34,173 bases of DNA, from contig JADLGL010000055.1 of the NCBI GenBank assembly GCA_020849325.1, positions 1 through 34,173 on the forward strand, written 5' to 3'. This DNA is from Bauldia sp. (GTDB taxonomy: Bacteria > Pseudomonadota > Alphaproteobacteria > Rhizobiales > Kaistiaceae). The position numbers and the translations under genes were made by a program. Under the pieces are notes generated by a model. The model did not search any database. It was not told where the DNA came from and was given only the letters and a program-made list of their open reading frames with translations. How positions within the stretch are numbered: the stretch's first letter is position 1; every line of letters begins with the position of its first letter. Below are positions 8,325 through 14,883 of this stretch, one piece after another.

Positions 8325-8390
8325 CCGCGCCGGGCGGACCCGGCGCGGGGGGTGGAGGCTCCGGGCATGCCCGGAGCCTCCGGTTTTGCT
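8325..8390. terminator. Twin strong hairpins after the second PQQ dehydrogenase
   Basis: Hairpin one (8325-8334 with 8339-8348) has a 10-bp perfect stem and a loop that is TCCG on the minus strand. Hairpin two (8354-8365 with 8370-8381) has a 12-bp perfect stem. GGTTTTGCTT follows on the plus strand, where there is no gene to end. On the minus strand, a C-run follows instead of a T-run. They probably insulate the gene ending at 8500 from the one starting at 8235. Confidence 0.5.
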
Positions 8391-8397
8391 TGCGCCG

Positions 8398-8503
8398 CTA
8401 GCGCGTGATCCGTTGAAGCCGGATCACGCTCGTCGCTCCATCCCTTGATGGAGCATGATCTTTTTCGAAGAACCGGCAGCCATTTCTTCGGATCATGCTC
8501 TAG
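8398..8503 (-). repeat. Two-hairpin intergenic repeat, copy 3, flanked by CTAG
   Basis: An inverted copy of the element at 7031: hairpin B first (8402-8430), linker, then hairpin A (8451-8500). CTAG stands on both sides (8398-8401 and 8500-8503). The right-hand CTA is the stop codon of the second PQQ dehydrogenase. The plain reading is insertion at a CTAG that already formed the gene's stop, with the four bases duplicated; this is inference. Confidence 0.88.
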
Positions 8504-10416
8504 TTGGCGGCGACCGCCTCGGGCAGGCCGAAGACGTAGAGCGTCGAGCCCGAGCGGCGGTAGCGGTTGGCGTTGTCGGGCGTCGCGTCGACGGCGACCG
8601 GCGTGTTGGCCGCGGCCGAGGAGGCGATGACGGCGATGTACTGCCTGCCGTCCGGCCCGAGATAGGTGATCGGTGTCGCGTTGAAGCGCGACCCGGTCCG
8701 GAACTCCCAGACCTGCTCGCCGTTCGTCGCGTTGATCGCCATCATCGTGCCGTTGTGGTTGCCGCCCATGAACAGGAGGTCGCTGGCGGTCGCCATGACC
8801 GGCAGCGCGTTGCCCTGGACCCACGGGATGTTCCACGCCTGCGAACTCGTGACCGGGTTGTTGGCCTGGAGTTCGCCGGTGTGCGCGACGAGCTCGCCGT
8901 TCGGGCCCGTGCGCGGGACCGGGGCGTTGCCGATGAAGGTGCGGAGGCGATAGGCCTCGCCCGGCACGTATTCCTGATCGATGACGATCATGCGCGAGCA
9001 GCCGGTCGTGGTCGAGGTGTAGAGGAGGCCGGTCCGCGGCGACCACGCGTCGTTCTGCCAGTTGCGGGCCGCGATGCCGGGGCACCACGACACTTCCGTG
9101 CCGGTGTAGTCGGGCGGCGCGGTCTGGCCGGGCTGGAGCACGCCGATCTGCGTGTAGCGCTCGCGGTCGGCCCGGTCGGTGAACATCCACCGGTCGATGT
9201 CGTAGAGCTTCCGGCCCGTCTCCATGTCGACGCCGGTGGTGTAGTCGATGTAGCGGAACGCCCAGGGCTGGGTGAGGAGTTCGCCCGTGGCGCGGTCCCA
9301 GACATAGAAGAAGCCGCCGCGCGAGGCCTTGATGGCCGTCGCATGCATCGTGCCGTTGAGCTCGATGTCGACGAGCGGCGTGATCAGCGGCTCGTCGAGA
9401 TCCCACATGTCGGCCGGCGTGATGTTGTAGGCCCAGATCAGTTCGCCGGTCGTCGCGTCGCGGGCGAGCTGCGAAGCGCACCAGTTGTTGCGGTAGTCGA
9501 TGAGACCGCCGTTCTCATCCAGGTTCACGATGCCGCGTTCGCGGCGATAGTCCGGGTTCCACGGACCGCAATTGCCGGTGGAGTAGTAGAAGAGGTTGAT
9601 CTCCGGATCGTAGGTGAAATAGCCCCACACCGTGCCGCCGCCGCGGCGCCAGCTGTCGCCGTACCAGGTCGAGAGCGAGCGGGCCTGGTCGTCGGGGTAG
9701 AAGGTATTGAAGCGCGACCCGATGCCGACCTCGTTGTCGGGGCCCATCGAGTACATCACCCACTGCAGATTGCCGGTGTTGATGTCGAAGGCCTGCACCT
9801 TGCCGCGGACGCCGAATTCGCCGCCGGCATTGCCGGTGATGAAGAGATTGCCGACGACGAGGCCGTTGCCGACGAGCGTCTCGCCGACCGAGAGTTCCGC
9901 CCCCACCGAACGCCACAGGGCCTCGCCGGTGGTGGCGTCGAGGCCGAAGATCTGGCCGTCGAGCGTCTGATAGAAGAGCTTGCCCTCAGCGTAGTAGAGG
10001 CCGCGGGTCTGGGCGCCGCAACAGGCGACGCGGACCGCTTCCTCGAGGTTCATGTCGGGGCGGAATTCCCACTTGATGACGCCGTCATTGTCGAGGTCGA
10101 GGGCGTAAACGTAATTCGGCTTCGGCGAGACGATGTACATCGTGTCGCCGATGACGAGCGGCGGCGCCTCGTGGCTGTCGAGAATGCCGATCTGCCAGGT
10201 CCAGGCGATCTGAAGCTGGTCGACATTGTCGAGCGTGATCTGATCGAGCGTGCTGTAGTTCCAGCCGGCGTAGTTCACGCTCGGCATGACGGCGTTGCCG
10301 GCGACCGCCTGCAGCGCGAGGACGTCTTCATTGGCGCTTGCCGAGGTGGCGAAGCCGGTACCCGCGGCGATCGCGACGAGCGAACCGGCGGTCTTGAGCG
10401 TTCTTCCCTTAGTCAT
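8500..10416 (-). CDS. PQQ-dependent alcohol dehydrogenase, lanthanide-type (paralogue 2)
   Basis: A second periplasmic quinoprotein of 638 residues, collinear with the one at 4780-6696 without a single gap. Hand comparison of residues 31-638 finds about 80 differences. Signal peptide 1-28 or so ends in 'SASA'. Cys132-Cys133, Glu200, Asn282, catalytic Asp339 and the lanthanide-type Asp341 in 'WDLD' are all kept. Changes cluster at residues 171-190 and 391-450, so substrate or cytochrome preference may differ. I chose the ATG at 10416, with GGAGG 4 bases upstream, over longer frames because the signal peptide begins there. The TAG stop is formed at the edge of repeat copy 3. Duplication followed by divergence is the likely origin. 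Confidence 0.93.
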   Translation of the reverse strand: MTKGRTLKTAGSLVAIAAGTGFATSASANEDVLALQAVAGNAVMPSVNYAGWNYSTLDQITLDNVDQLQIAWTWQIGILDSHEAPPLVIGDTMYIVSPKPNYVYALDLDNDGVIKWEFRPDMNLEEAVRVACCGAQTRGLYYAEGKLFYQTLDGQIFGLDATTGEALWRSVGAELSVGETLVGNGLVVGNLFITGNAGGEFGVRGKVQAFDINTGNLQWVMYSMGPDNEVGIGSRFNTFYPDDQARSLSTWYGDSWRRGGGTVWGYFTYDPEINLFYYSTGNCGPWNPDYRRERGIVNLDENGGLIDYRNNWCASQLARDATTGELIWAYNITPADMWDLDEPLITPLVDIELNGTMHATAIKASRGGFFYVWDRATGELLTQPWAFRYIDYTTGVDMETGRKLYDIDRWMFTDRADRERYTQIGVLQPGQTAPPDYTGTEVSWCPGIAARNWQNDAWSPRTGLLYTSTTTGCSRMIVIDQEYVPGEAYRLRTFIGNAPVPRTGPNGELVAHTGELQANNPVTSSQAWNIPWVQGNALPVMATASDLLFMGGNHNGTMMAINATNGEQVWEFRTGSRFNATPITYLGPDGRQYIAVIASSAAANTPVAVDATPDNANRYRRSGSTLYVFGLPEAVAAN

Positions 10417-10514
10417 CGTTCCTCCAGCTTTATTGTTAAGTCGCGACGAACATTCCCTTTCAGCTGAAAGCCCGCGGCTGCGCTTCTCCGGCGCATCCCG
10501 ACGGACCAATGCCC

Positions 10515-10566
10515 CCCGTTCGGGTAGTGGCGAGCTGCGTCGTCCCACCCGAACGGGTAGGCCACC
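10515..10566 (-). promoter_or_regulatory. Paired upstream motifs of PQQ dehydrogenase paralogue 2
   Basis: CCCGTTCGGGTAGTGGCG (10515-10532) matches the site upstream of paralogue 1 at 17 of 18 bases. A second copy, CCCGAACGGGTAG (10548-10560), starts exactly 33 bp further on, about three helical turns. Both cores are palindromic (CCCG-AA/TT-CGGG). They lie about 100-150 bases before the ATG at 10416. The arrangement suits cooperative binding of a dimeric activator. Confidence 0.5.
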
Positions 10567-10611
10567 ATATCGGGAGCAGCCCCCGCGTCAAATAGTCAAT
10601 CGTCGGGGGAA

Positions 10612-11877
10612 TCAGCCGGCGGTTGCGGCCCTGGCGCGGCGAAGCATGATCGCGCGCTCGCGCTCGTTCCGGGTCAGGCCGGCGGCGCGTTCGAACTCGG
10701 CGGCGGCTTCGGCGCGGCGCCCGAGCTTCTCGAGGAGATCGCCGCGGACGGCCGGCAGGAGGTGGTAGCCGCGGAGGATCGCCTCCTCGCCGAGCGGGTC
10801 GGCGATGGCGAGCCCGGCTTCGGGGCCGAACGCCATCGCATGCGCGACGGCGCGGTTGAGCTCGACGATCGGCGACGGAACGACGTCCGCGAGTGCGTCG
10901 TAGAGGCCGGCAATCCGGCGCCAGTCGGTGTCGGAGGCGATCCGGGCCCGCGCGTGGCAGGCGGCGATCGCGGCCTGGAGCGCATAGGGGCCGTAGCCGC
11001 CGCCGAGCTTTTCGGCGCGGGCGAGCGACATCAGCCCGCGGCGGATGAGGAGCTGGTCCCAGCGGGCGCGGTTCTGGTCGAGGAGGAGGATCGGCTCGCC
11101 CGTCGCATCGACGCGCGCCGCGGTGCGCGAGGCCTGGATCTCCATGAGGGCGACGAGGCCGTGGACCTCGGGGTCGGCGGGCGCGAGGCCGGCGAGGACC
11201 CGGCCGACGCGGAGCGCCTCGTGGGCGAGCTCCGGGCGCATCCAGTCGCTGCCGGAGGTGGCGGCGTAGCCCTCGTTGAAGACGAGGTAGATCACCTCGA
11301 GGACCGAGGCGAGGCGGGCCGTGCGCTCGGCGCCGCGCGGCACTTCGAACGGAACGCCGGCATCGGCGAGCGTCCGCTTCGCGCGGACGATGCGCTGCGC
11401 CACGGTGGGTTCGGGCACGAGGAACGCGCGGGCGATCTCGTCGGTGGCAAGGCCGCCGACCATGCGCAGCGTGAGCGCGACGCGCGCCTCGGTGGACAGG
11501 ACCGGATGGCAGGCGGTGAAGATCAGCCGCAGGAGGTCGTCCCCGAAATCGTCGTCCAGCCCCTCGTCGATGGCAGCCACCGCGGCCTCCTGTTCCTCAT
11601 CGCGGTCGCGTCCGATCTCGGCGTGCTTCTCGTCGGCGAGCTTTCGGTGGCGGAGGCGATCGAGGGCGCGGTTCTTCGCGGCCGTCATCAGCCAGGCGGC
11701 GGGCCGCTCGGGGATGCCCGATTGCGGCCAGCGCTCCAGCGCGGTGACGAGCGAGTCCTGCGCGAGTTCCTCGGCGAGGCCCACGTCGCGCAGCATGCGC
11801 GCGAGGCTCGCGATCAGCCTCGGGGCCTCGATCCGCCAGACGGCCTCGATGGCGCGGTGGGTTTCGGCAACGGACAC
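10612..11877 (-). CDS. ECF42-type RNA polymerase sigma factor with C-terminal extension
   Basis: A 421-residue sigma-70 family protein, about twice the size of a plain ECF factor. Region 2 spans about residues 10-80 ('LAEELAQDSLVTALERWP', 'RPAAWLMTAAKNRALDRLR'). Region 4 spans about 115-170 ('TDEIARAFLVPEPTVAQRIVRAK'). The remaining 240 residues form the DUF6596/TPR-like extension of the ECF42 group, which has been reported to be needed for activity in other ECF42 factors. These factors sit beside YCII/DGPF genes rather than anti-sigma factors, as here (12016 and 12657). The GTG start is followed directly by sigma region 2. No ECF-type promoter lies in its own 138-base upstream gap, so it is probably co-transcribed with the DGPF gene at 12016. 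Confidence 0.9.
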   Translation of the reverse strand: MSVAETHRAIEAVWRIEAPRLIASLARMLRDVGLAEELAQDSLVTALERWPQSGIPERPAAWLMTAAKNRALDRLRHRKLADEKHAEIGRDRDEEQEAAVAAIDEGLDDDFGDDLLRLIFTACHPVLSTEARVALTLRMVGGLATDEIARAFLVPEPTVAQRIVRAKRTLADAGVPFEVPRGAERTARLASVLEVIYLVFNEGYAATSGSDWMRPELAHEALRVGRVLAGLAPADPEVHGLVALMEIQASRTAARVDATGEPILLLDQNRARWDQLLIRRGLMSLARAEKLGGGYGPYALQAAIAACHARARIASDTDWRRIAGLYDALADVVPSPIVELNRAVAHAMAFGPEAGLAIADPLGEEAILRGYHLLPAVRGDLLEKLGRRAEAAAEFERAAGLTRNERERAIMLRRARAATAG

Positions 11878-11908
11878 GCGGCCCGTTTAGGGCATCGATC
11901 CGCCTGTC

Positions 11909-11936
11909 GGCAACCGGCAGTGGGCAGTCGGCAGTC
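11909..11936. repeat. Four tandem 7-base repeats
   Basis: Four consecutive heptads read GGCAACC, GGCAGTG, GGCAGTC and GGCAGTC. They lie 32-59 bases before the sigma factor GTG and could vary in number by slippage. Any effect on the downstream gene is speculation. Confidence 0.6.
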
Positions 11937-12015
11937 GCGCGAACGATGCCGTGCCGTCCCTCCCGCTACCGCCGACCGTCCGCCGCCGGCACCCCCCGCC
12001 GTCGCCTGCCGCGAC

Positions 12016-12447
12016 CTAGCCGCCGCTGACGCCCGGGCCTCTCGCCTGCATCGTCTCGAAGCCCGCTGCCACGGCGCGGACGTCCTCCGGGAAATCGCTC
12101 ATCTCCTGGACCTGCCGGATTTCTATGATTTCGGTGTCGCCGCCGGGGCAGCGTTTGGCCCACTCGATCGCCTCCTCGCGCGATTTCACGTCGATCATCC
12201 AGTAGCCGCCGAGCACTTCCTTCGCCTCGGCAAAGGGGCCGTCGACGACCTTCGGCCTGCCGCCCTTGAACGACACGCGCGCGCCCGACGATGGCGGGTG
12301 AAGCCCGTCGGCGGCGAGGAGGACGCCGGCGCGCTGGAGGGACTCGTTGTATTTCATCATCGCCGCCACGGCGTCGACGTCGGTCGGCACGGTGCCGGGC
12401 GGGGCGGTCTCGTAGCCGCCGGGGATCATCAGCATCATGAAGCGCAT
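12016..12447 (-). CDS. YCII/DGPF-domain protein (YciI family)
   Basis: A 143-residue protein with the DGPF signature in 'VVDGPFAEAKEVLGGYWMIDV' at about residues 67-87, preceded by 'AGVLLAADGLHPPSSGARV'. The fold is the dimeric alpha-beta YCII domain; catalytic activity is not established for this branch. Proteins like this are the standard neighbours and targets of ECF42 sigma factors. AGGAG lies 8 bases before the ATG. A TGTCGA-N17-CGTC promoter ends 54 bases upstream. The gene lies between the second DGPF gene and the sigma factor on the same strand. It is a probable member of an autoregulated stress group; the signal is unknown. Confidence 0.88.
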   Translation of the reverse strand: MRFMMLMIPGGYETAPPGTVPTDVDAVAAMMKYNESLQRAGVLLAADGLHPPSSGARVSFKGGRPKVVDGPFAEAKEVLGGYWMIDVKSREEAIEWAKRCPGGDTEIIEIRQVQEMSDFPEDVRAVAAGFETMQARGPGVSGG

Positions 12448-12501
12448 GGATCGTTCTCCTGTTGGGGCGGGAGCCGGTCCGGCGTTCCCGTCCGGAGCCG
12501 T

Positions 12502-12528
12502 GACGGACGGGAACGGGCCGATTCGACA
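12502..12528 (-). promoter_or_regulatory. ECF-type promoter of the DGPF gene at 12016-12447
   Basis: TGTCGA (12528-12523), a 17-base spacer and CGTC (12505-12502) on the minus strand, 54 bases before the ATG. The same hexamer, spacing and -10 element occur upstream of the other DGPF gene at 13147-13173. From memory, ECF41/ECF42 promoters have TGTC-type -35 and CGTC-type -10 elements. Confidence 0.65.
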
Positions 12529-12560
12529 TCCCGGTGCGTTTTCGTCGGTCGAGCGGGCCC

Positions 12561-12660
12561 TGGAGCGTGATCCGTTGAAGTCGGATCACGCTCGTCGCCT
12601 GTTTCCTTGATGGAGCATGATTTCGAAGAACCGGCAGCCGCTTCTTCGATCATGCTCTAG
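12561..12660 (-). repeat. Two-hairpin intergenic repeat, copy 4
   Basis: Hairpin B (12563-12593), a linker, then hairpin A (12613-12657), in the same orientation as copy 3. It ends in CTAG at 12657-12660, whose CTA is the stop of the upstream DGPF gene. It sits between the two DGPF genes. Hairpin A is a few bases shorter than in copies 2 and 3. Confidence 0.85.
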
Positions 12661-13097
12661 TGCTTCGACTGCTTCGACTGTTTCTCGATCCCGGCGCGCA
12701 TCCGCTCTTCCTGGGCGCGGGTTTCGGGGGTGAGCTCGGGTCCGAAATCATCGAGCTCGAAAACCTGGCGGACCTCGATCTCGCCCTGGACGCCATCGGC
12801 GTTCGGGACGCGGCGCGCCCAGGCCACGGCATCGGCCATCGATGGCACGTCGATGATCCAGAAGCCGGCGACGAGCTCCTTCGCCTCGGTGAACGGTCCA
12901 TCGATGACGGTCGTCTTCTTGCCGTCGAACTTCACCCTGGCGCCGCGCGTGGAGGGGTGGAGGCCCTCGGCCCCCTTCATGATGCCGGCCTGCATCATCT
13001 CCTCGTTGAACCTGCCCATCTCGGTGAGGTCCGCCTCGGACGGGCCGGGGCCGTTCTCGACGGCGGGATTGGACTTCACGATCAGCATGAAACGCAT
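12657..13097 (-). CDS. YCII/DGPF-domain protein, second copy
   Basis: A 146-residue relative of the neighbouring DGPF protein, sharing 'IDGPFTEAKELVAGFWIIDV', 'GLHPSTRGARVKFDGKK' and 'WARRVPNAD'. I chose the ATG at 13097 ('MRFMLIVK'), since it aligns with the start of the neighbour ('MRFMMLM') and has GGAGAG close upstream; an in-frame start at 13130 would add 11 residues. The C-terminus ends in the Lys/Gln/Ser run 'KQSKQSKH', and the TAG stop belongs to repeat copy 4. An ECF-type promoter lies 50 bases upstream. It is likely under control of the ECF42 factor encoded downstream. Confidence 0.88.
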   Translation of the reverse strand: MRFMLIVKSNPAVENGPGPSEADLTEMGRFNEEMMQAGIMKGAEGLHPSTRGARVKFDGKKTTVIDGPFTEAKELVAGFWIIDVPSMADAVAWARRVPNADGVQGEIEVRQVFELDDFGPELTPETRAQEERMRAGIEKQSKQSKH

Positions 13098-13146
13098 CTG
13101 GCTCTCCGTCGGTGCGGGAGGGTCCATCACCCTCGCTCATGACAAC

Positions 13147-13173
13147 GACGAACCGCCAGACCAGGGTTCGACA
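13147..13173 (-). promoter_or_regulatory. ECF-type promoter of the DGPF gene at 12657-13097
   Basis: TGTCGA (13173-13168), a 17-base spacer and CGTC (13150-13147) on the minus strand, 49 bases before the ATG. It is identical in both elements and spacing to the site at 12502-12528. An A-run (8 A's on the minus strand) stands just upstream of it. The rest of the gap from 13098 to 13407 holds only the hairpin at 13302-13356. Confidence 0.65.
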
Positions 13174-13301
13174 TTCGCGCGAAGTTTTTTTTCGGAGATG
13201 GAAGTGCGGGCTTTGCGAGGGAGCGGAAAAGCGACGGGCGCAACCGGTTTTGGGACGTGATGGACTTCGTGTCGCCTCACCGATCGCCCCGGCAGAAGAG
13301 C

Positions 13302-13362
13302 GTGTGAAGAAGCCGGCTCTTCACCTCTCCCCGCCGGGGACCCCGCCGGGGAGAGGCGAAAA
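13302..13362. repeat. Dispersed palindrome, CGTGTGAAG plus CCTCTCCCCG hairpin
   Basis: GAGCGTGTGAAGAAG leads into a 10-bp hairpin (13324-13333, CCTCTCCCCG, with 13347-13356). The leader GAGCGTGTGAAG recurs at 27721, and CGTGTGAAG on the minus strand near 22555, there again beside a CTCTCCCCG run. This appears to be a second mosaic repeat group. Being convergent to nothing here, it is not clearly a terminator. Confidence 0.5.
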
Positions 13363-13407
13363 CATCGGCGATGGCCGCGGCCGTGGCGCGGAGCCAGCCG
13401 TGTCCCG

Positions 13408-14379
13408 TCAGCTGGCCGCCCGCGCCTGCGCGGGCGTGAACGGATCCGCGTGGATCTGGTCGAGCCGGGCGCCGGCCATGAAGAGGCCGCGCTTCATCCG
13501 CCGGATCAGCAGTTCGTCGCCGCAGAGGAAGAACGTCGTCGCGCGAAGGTCGGTCTCCAGCTCCGATACGACCGCCCACAGATCGCCGCCGGCCGGGTCT
13601 TCCGCGTCACGGAGGCATGGAACGTAGCGGAAGCCGGGGCGCTCGGCCTCGAGGGACTCCAGGGCCTCGACGAGGTAGAGGCCGCTCCGGTCGAGCGCGC
13701 CGTGATAGAGGCTGATCGGTCCGCGGTGGCCGTGCCGGAGGGCATCCTGCAGGATGCCCCACAGCGGGGCGAGTCCGGTCCCCGTTCCGGCAAGCACGAT
13801 GCGCTGGTCGCGATCGGCGGGATCGTAGAAGCAGCTGCCGGAGGGGCCGGCGATCGTCATGACGTCGTCGGGCGAGAGATCGTCCGCGACGAGGCGGCTC
13901 ATCCGTCCCTCCGGAAGGATCCGAAGGTGCAGTTCGAGGGCGCCGTCCGCGTTCCCGGCGATCGAGTAGCTTCGGGTCACTCCCGAGGCGGGATGGATCA
14001 GCGTGAGGAACTGGCCGGGGTGGCACTGGAAACGGCCGCCGTCGTCGAGGAGGAGACGGACGACCGTCGGCGACAGCCGCTCGACGGCGCGCACCGTCAC
14101 GTCGAGGCGCTGGCGTGCCTTGCCCGCCCGGCCGATGGTGAGCGGACCTTCCGGCACGCATACGCAGGCCATGAAGTAGCCGTCCATCGCCATCGCCCTC
14201 GGCAGGCCGGCCTGCGCGGCCGGCGGGGGTGGCGCGTCGAGGCTCTGCACCAGGCAGGACTGGCAGATGCCGGCCCGGCAGGCGCAGTCGAGGGGGATTC
14301 CGGCGTCCTCGAGCGCGGAGAGGACCGTCTGGCCCTCTGCCGCATGAACCTCGACGCCTTCGAATGTCAGCTCCACCAT
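13408..14379 (-). CDS. [2Fe-2S] ferredoxin/FAD/NAD(P)H reductase, partner of truncated haemoglobin
   Basis: A 323-residue three-domain electron-transfer protein. Residues 1-80 form a plant-type ferredoxin with Cys34, Cys39, Cys42 (CxxxxCxxC) and Cys72 or Cys74. Residues 90-185 form the FAD domain with 'RSYSIAG' (136-142). Residues 190-323 form the NAD(P)H domain with 'GTGTGLAP' (198-205) and 'CGDELLI'. The architecture is that of the reductases of phenol and methane monooxygenases, but no oxygenase gene is present. The globin gene ends 11 bases upstream, so the reductase probably re-reduces that globin. The frame stays open far upstream to 16416, but the ferredoxin domain begins at the ATG at 14379. 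Confidence 0.9.
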   Translation of the reverse strand: MVELTFEGVEVHAAEGQTVLSALEDAGIPLDCACRAGICQSCLVQSLDAPPPPAAQAGLPRAMAMDGYFMACVCVPEGPLTIGRAGKARQRLDVTVRAVERLSPTVVRLLLDDGGRFQCHPGQFLTLIHPASGVTRSYSIAGNADGALELHLRILPEGRMSRLVADDLSPDDVMTIAGPSGSCFYDPADRDQRIVLAGTGTGLAPLWGILQDALRHGHRGPISLYHGALDRSGLYLVEALESLEAERPGFRYVPCLRDAEDPAGGDLWAVVSELETDLRATTFFLCGDELLIRRMKRGLFMAGARLDQIHADPFTPAQARAAS

Positions 14380-14390
14380 GTCGTGGCGGC

Positions 14391-14756
14391 TCAGCGGCTG
14401 AGCACGTCGTTGCGCACCGAGTTGGCGAGAGCGCCGACCTCGGCGATGTCGGAGTCGGCGACACCCAGTTCCTTCAGGGTCGCCGCGAGCAGCTCGATGA
14501 CGGCGTCCACGTGGGAGTCGTTCAGGCCGGACTTCACCAGCCGCGCATGGCTGGTGCGCATGTCGCGCCCCGTGTAGTGGGCCGGCCCGCCCATCACCAT
14601 GGTCAGGAACGCCTTCTGCTTGGCGGCCTGCCGCTCCATGTCGATGTCGTCGAAGAAGCTGCTGATCCGCGCGTCGCCCAGCACCTTGCGATAGAAAATG
14701 TCCACGGCGGCGTCCATCGCAGGCGCTCCACCAACACGCTCGTAAAGTGTGCTCAT
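14391..14756 (-). CDS. Group I truncated haemoglobin
   Basis: A 121-residue 2-on-2 globin of the trHbN type. His70 in 'MRTSHARL' is the proximal haem ligand. Tyr22 ('FYRKVL') corresponds to TyrB10 and Gln47 ('AKQKAF') to GlnE11, the distal pair of the mycobacterial NO-dioxygenase trHbN. 'GGPAHYTGRDM' is the usual E-F loop. It most likely oxidises NO to nitrate using oxygen. The reductase gene follows 11 bases downstream on the same strand. An FNR/NnrR-like box lies 128 bases upstream. The ribosome site is weak (GGGAAAT). The gene could also serve oxygen binding, but the residues and partner favour NO detoxification. Confidence 0.92.
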   Translation of the reverse strand: MSTLYERVGGAPAMDAAVDIFYRKVLGDARISSFFDDIDMERQAAKQKAFLTMVMGGPAHYTGRDMRTSHARLVKSGLNDSHVDAVIELLAATLKELGVADSDIAEVGALANSVRNDVLSR

Positions 14757-14883
14757 CACCGATTTCCCGTTGTCTGGATGCCCCGCGGGCACATCCACCG
14801 GGTACGCCGGGCGCGCCGACGGAACCAAGCGATAAGTCACTGTCGGCGTGCCTCTTTTGGCCGCGCGGCCGGCGGGGGCGGGA

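Noticed and set aside
7082-9481. An 799-codon minus-strand frame running across the flavoprotein gene, repeat copy 3 and the second dehydrogenase
   Set aside because: It is out of frame with both real genes and is dominated by Arg, His and Pro, which is typical of a shifted frame in high-GC DNA.
4780-10416. The dehydrogenases as calcium-type methanol dehydrogenase MxaF
   Set aside because: MxaF has Ala rather than Asp two residues after the catalytic Asp, and there are no mxaI, mxaG or mxaJ genes nearby.
8455-10467. A 670-codon plus-strand frame opposite the second PQQ dehydrogenase
   Set aside because: Its composition mirrors the 720-codon frame at 4552, because the genes on the other strand are paralogues. 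The apparent 'conservation' is a shadow of the real proteins.
7031-12660. The four two-hairpin repeats as a CRISPR array, or as ends of an insertion sequence
   Set aside because: Copies are kilobases apart with genes between them, there are no regular spacers or cas genes, and no transposase is encoded between any two copies.
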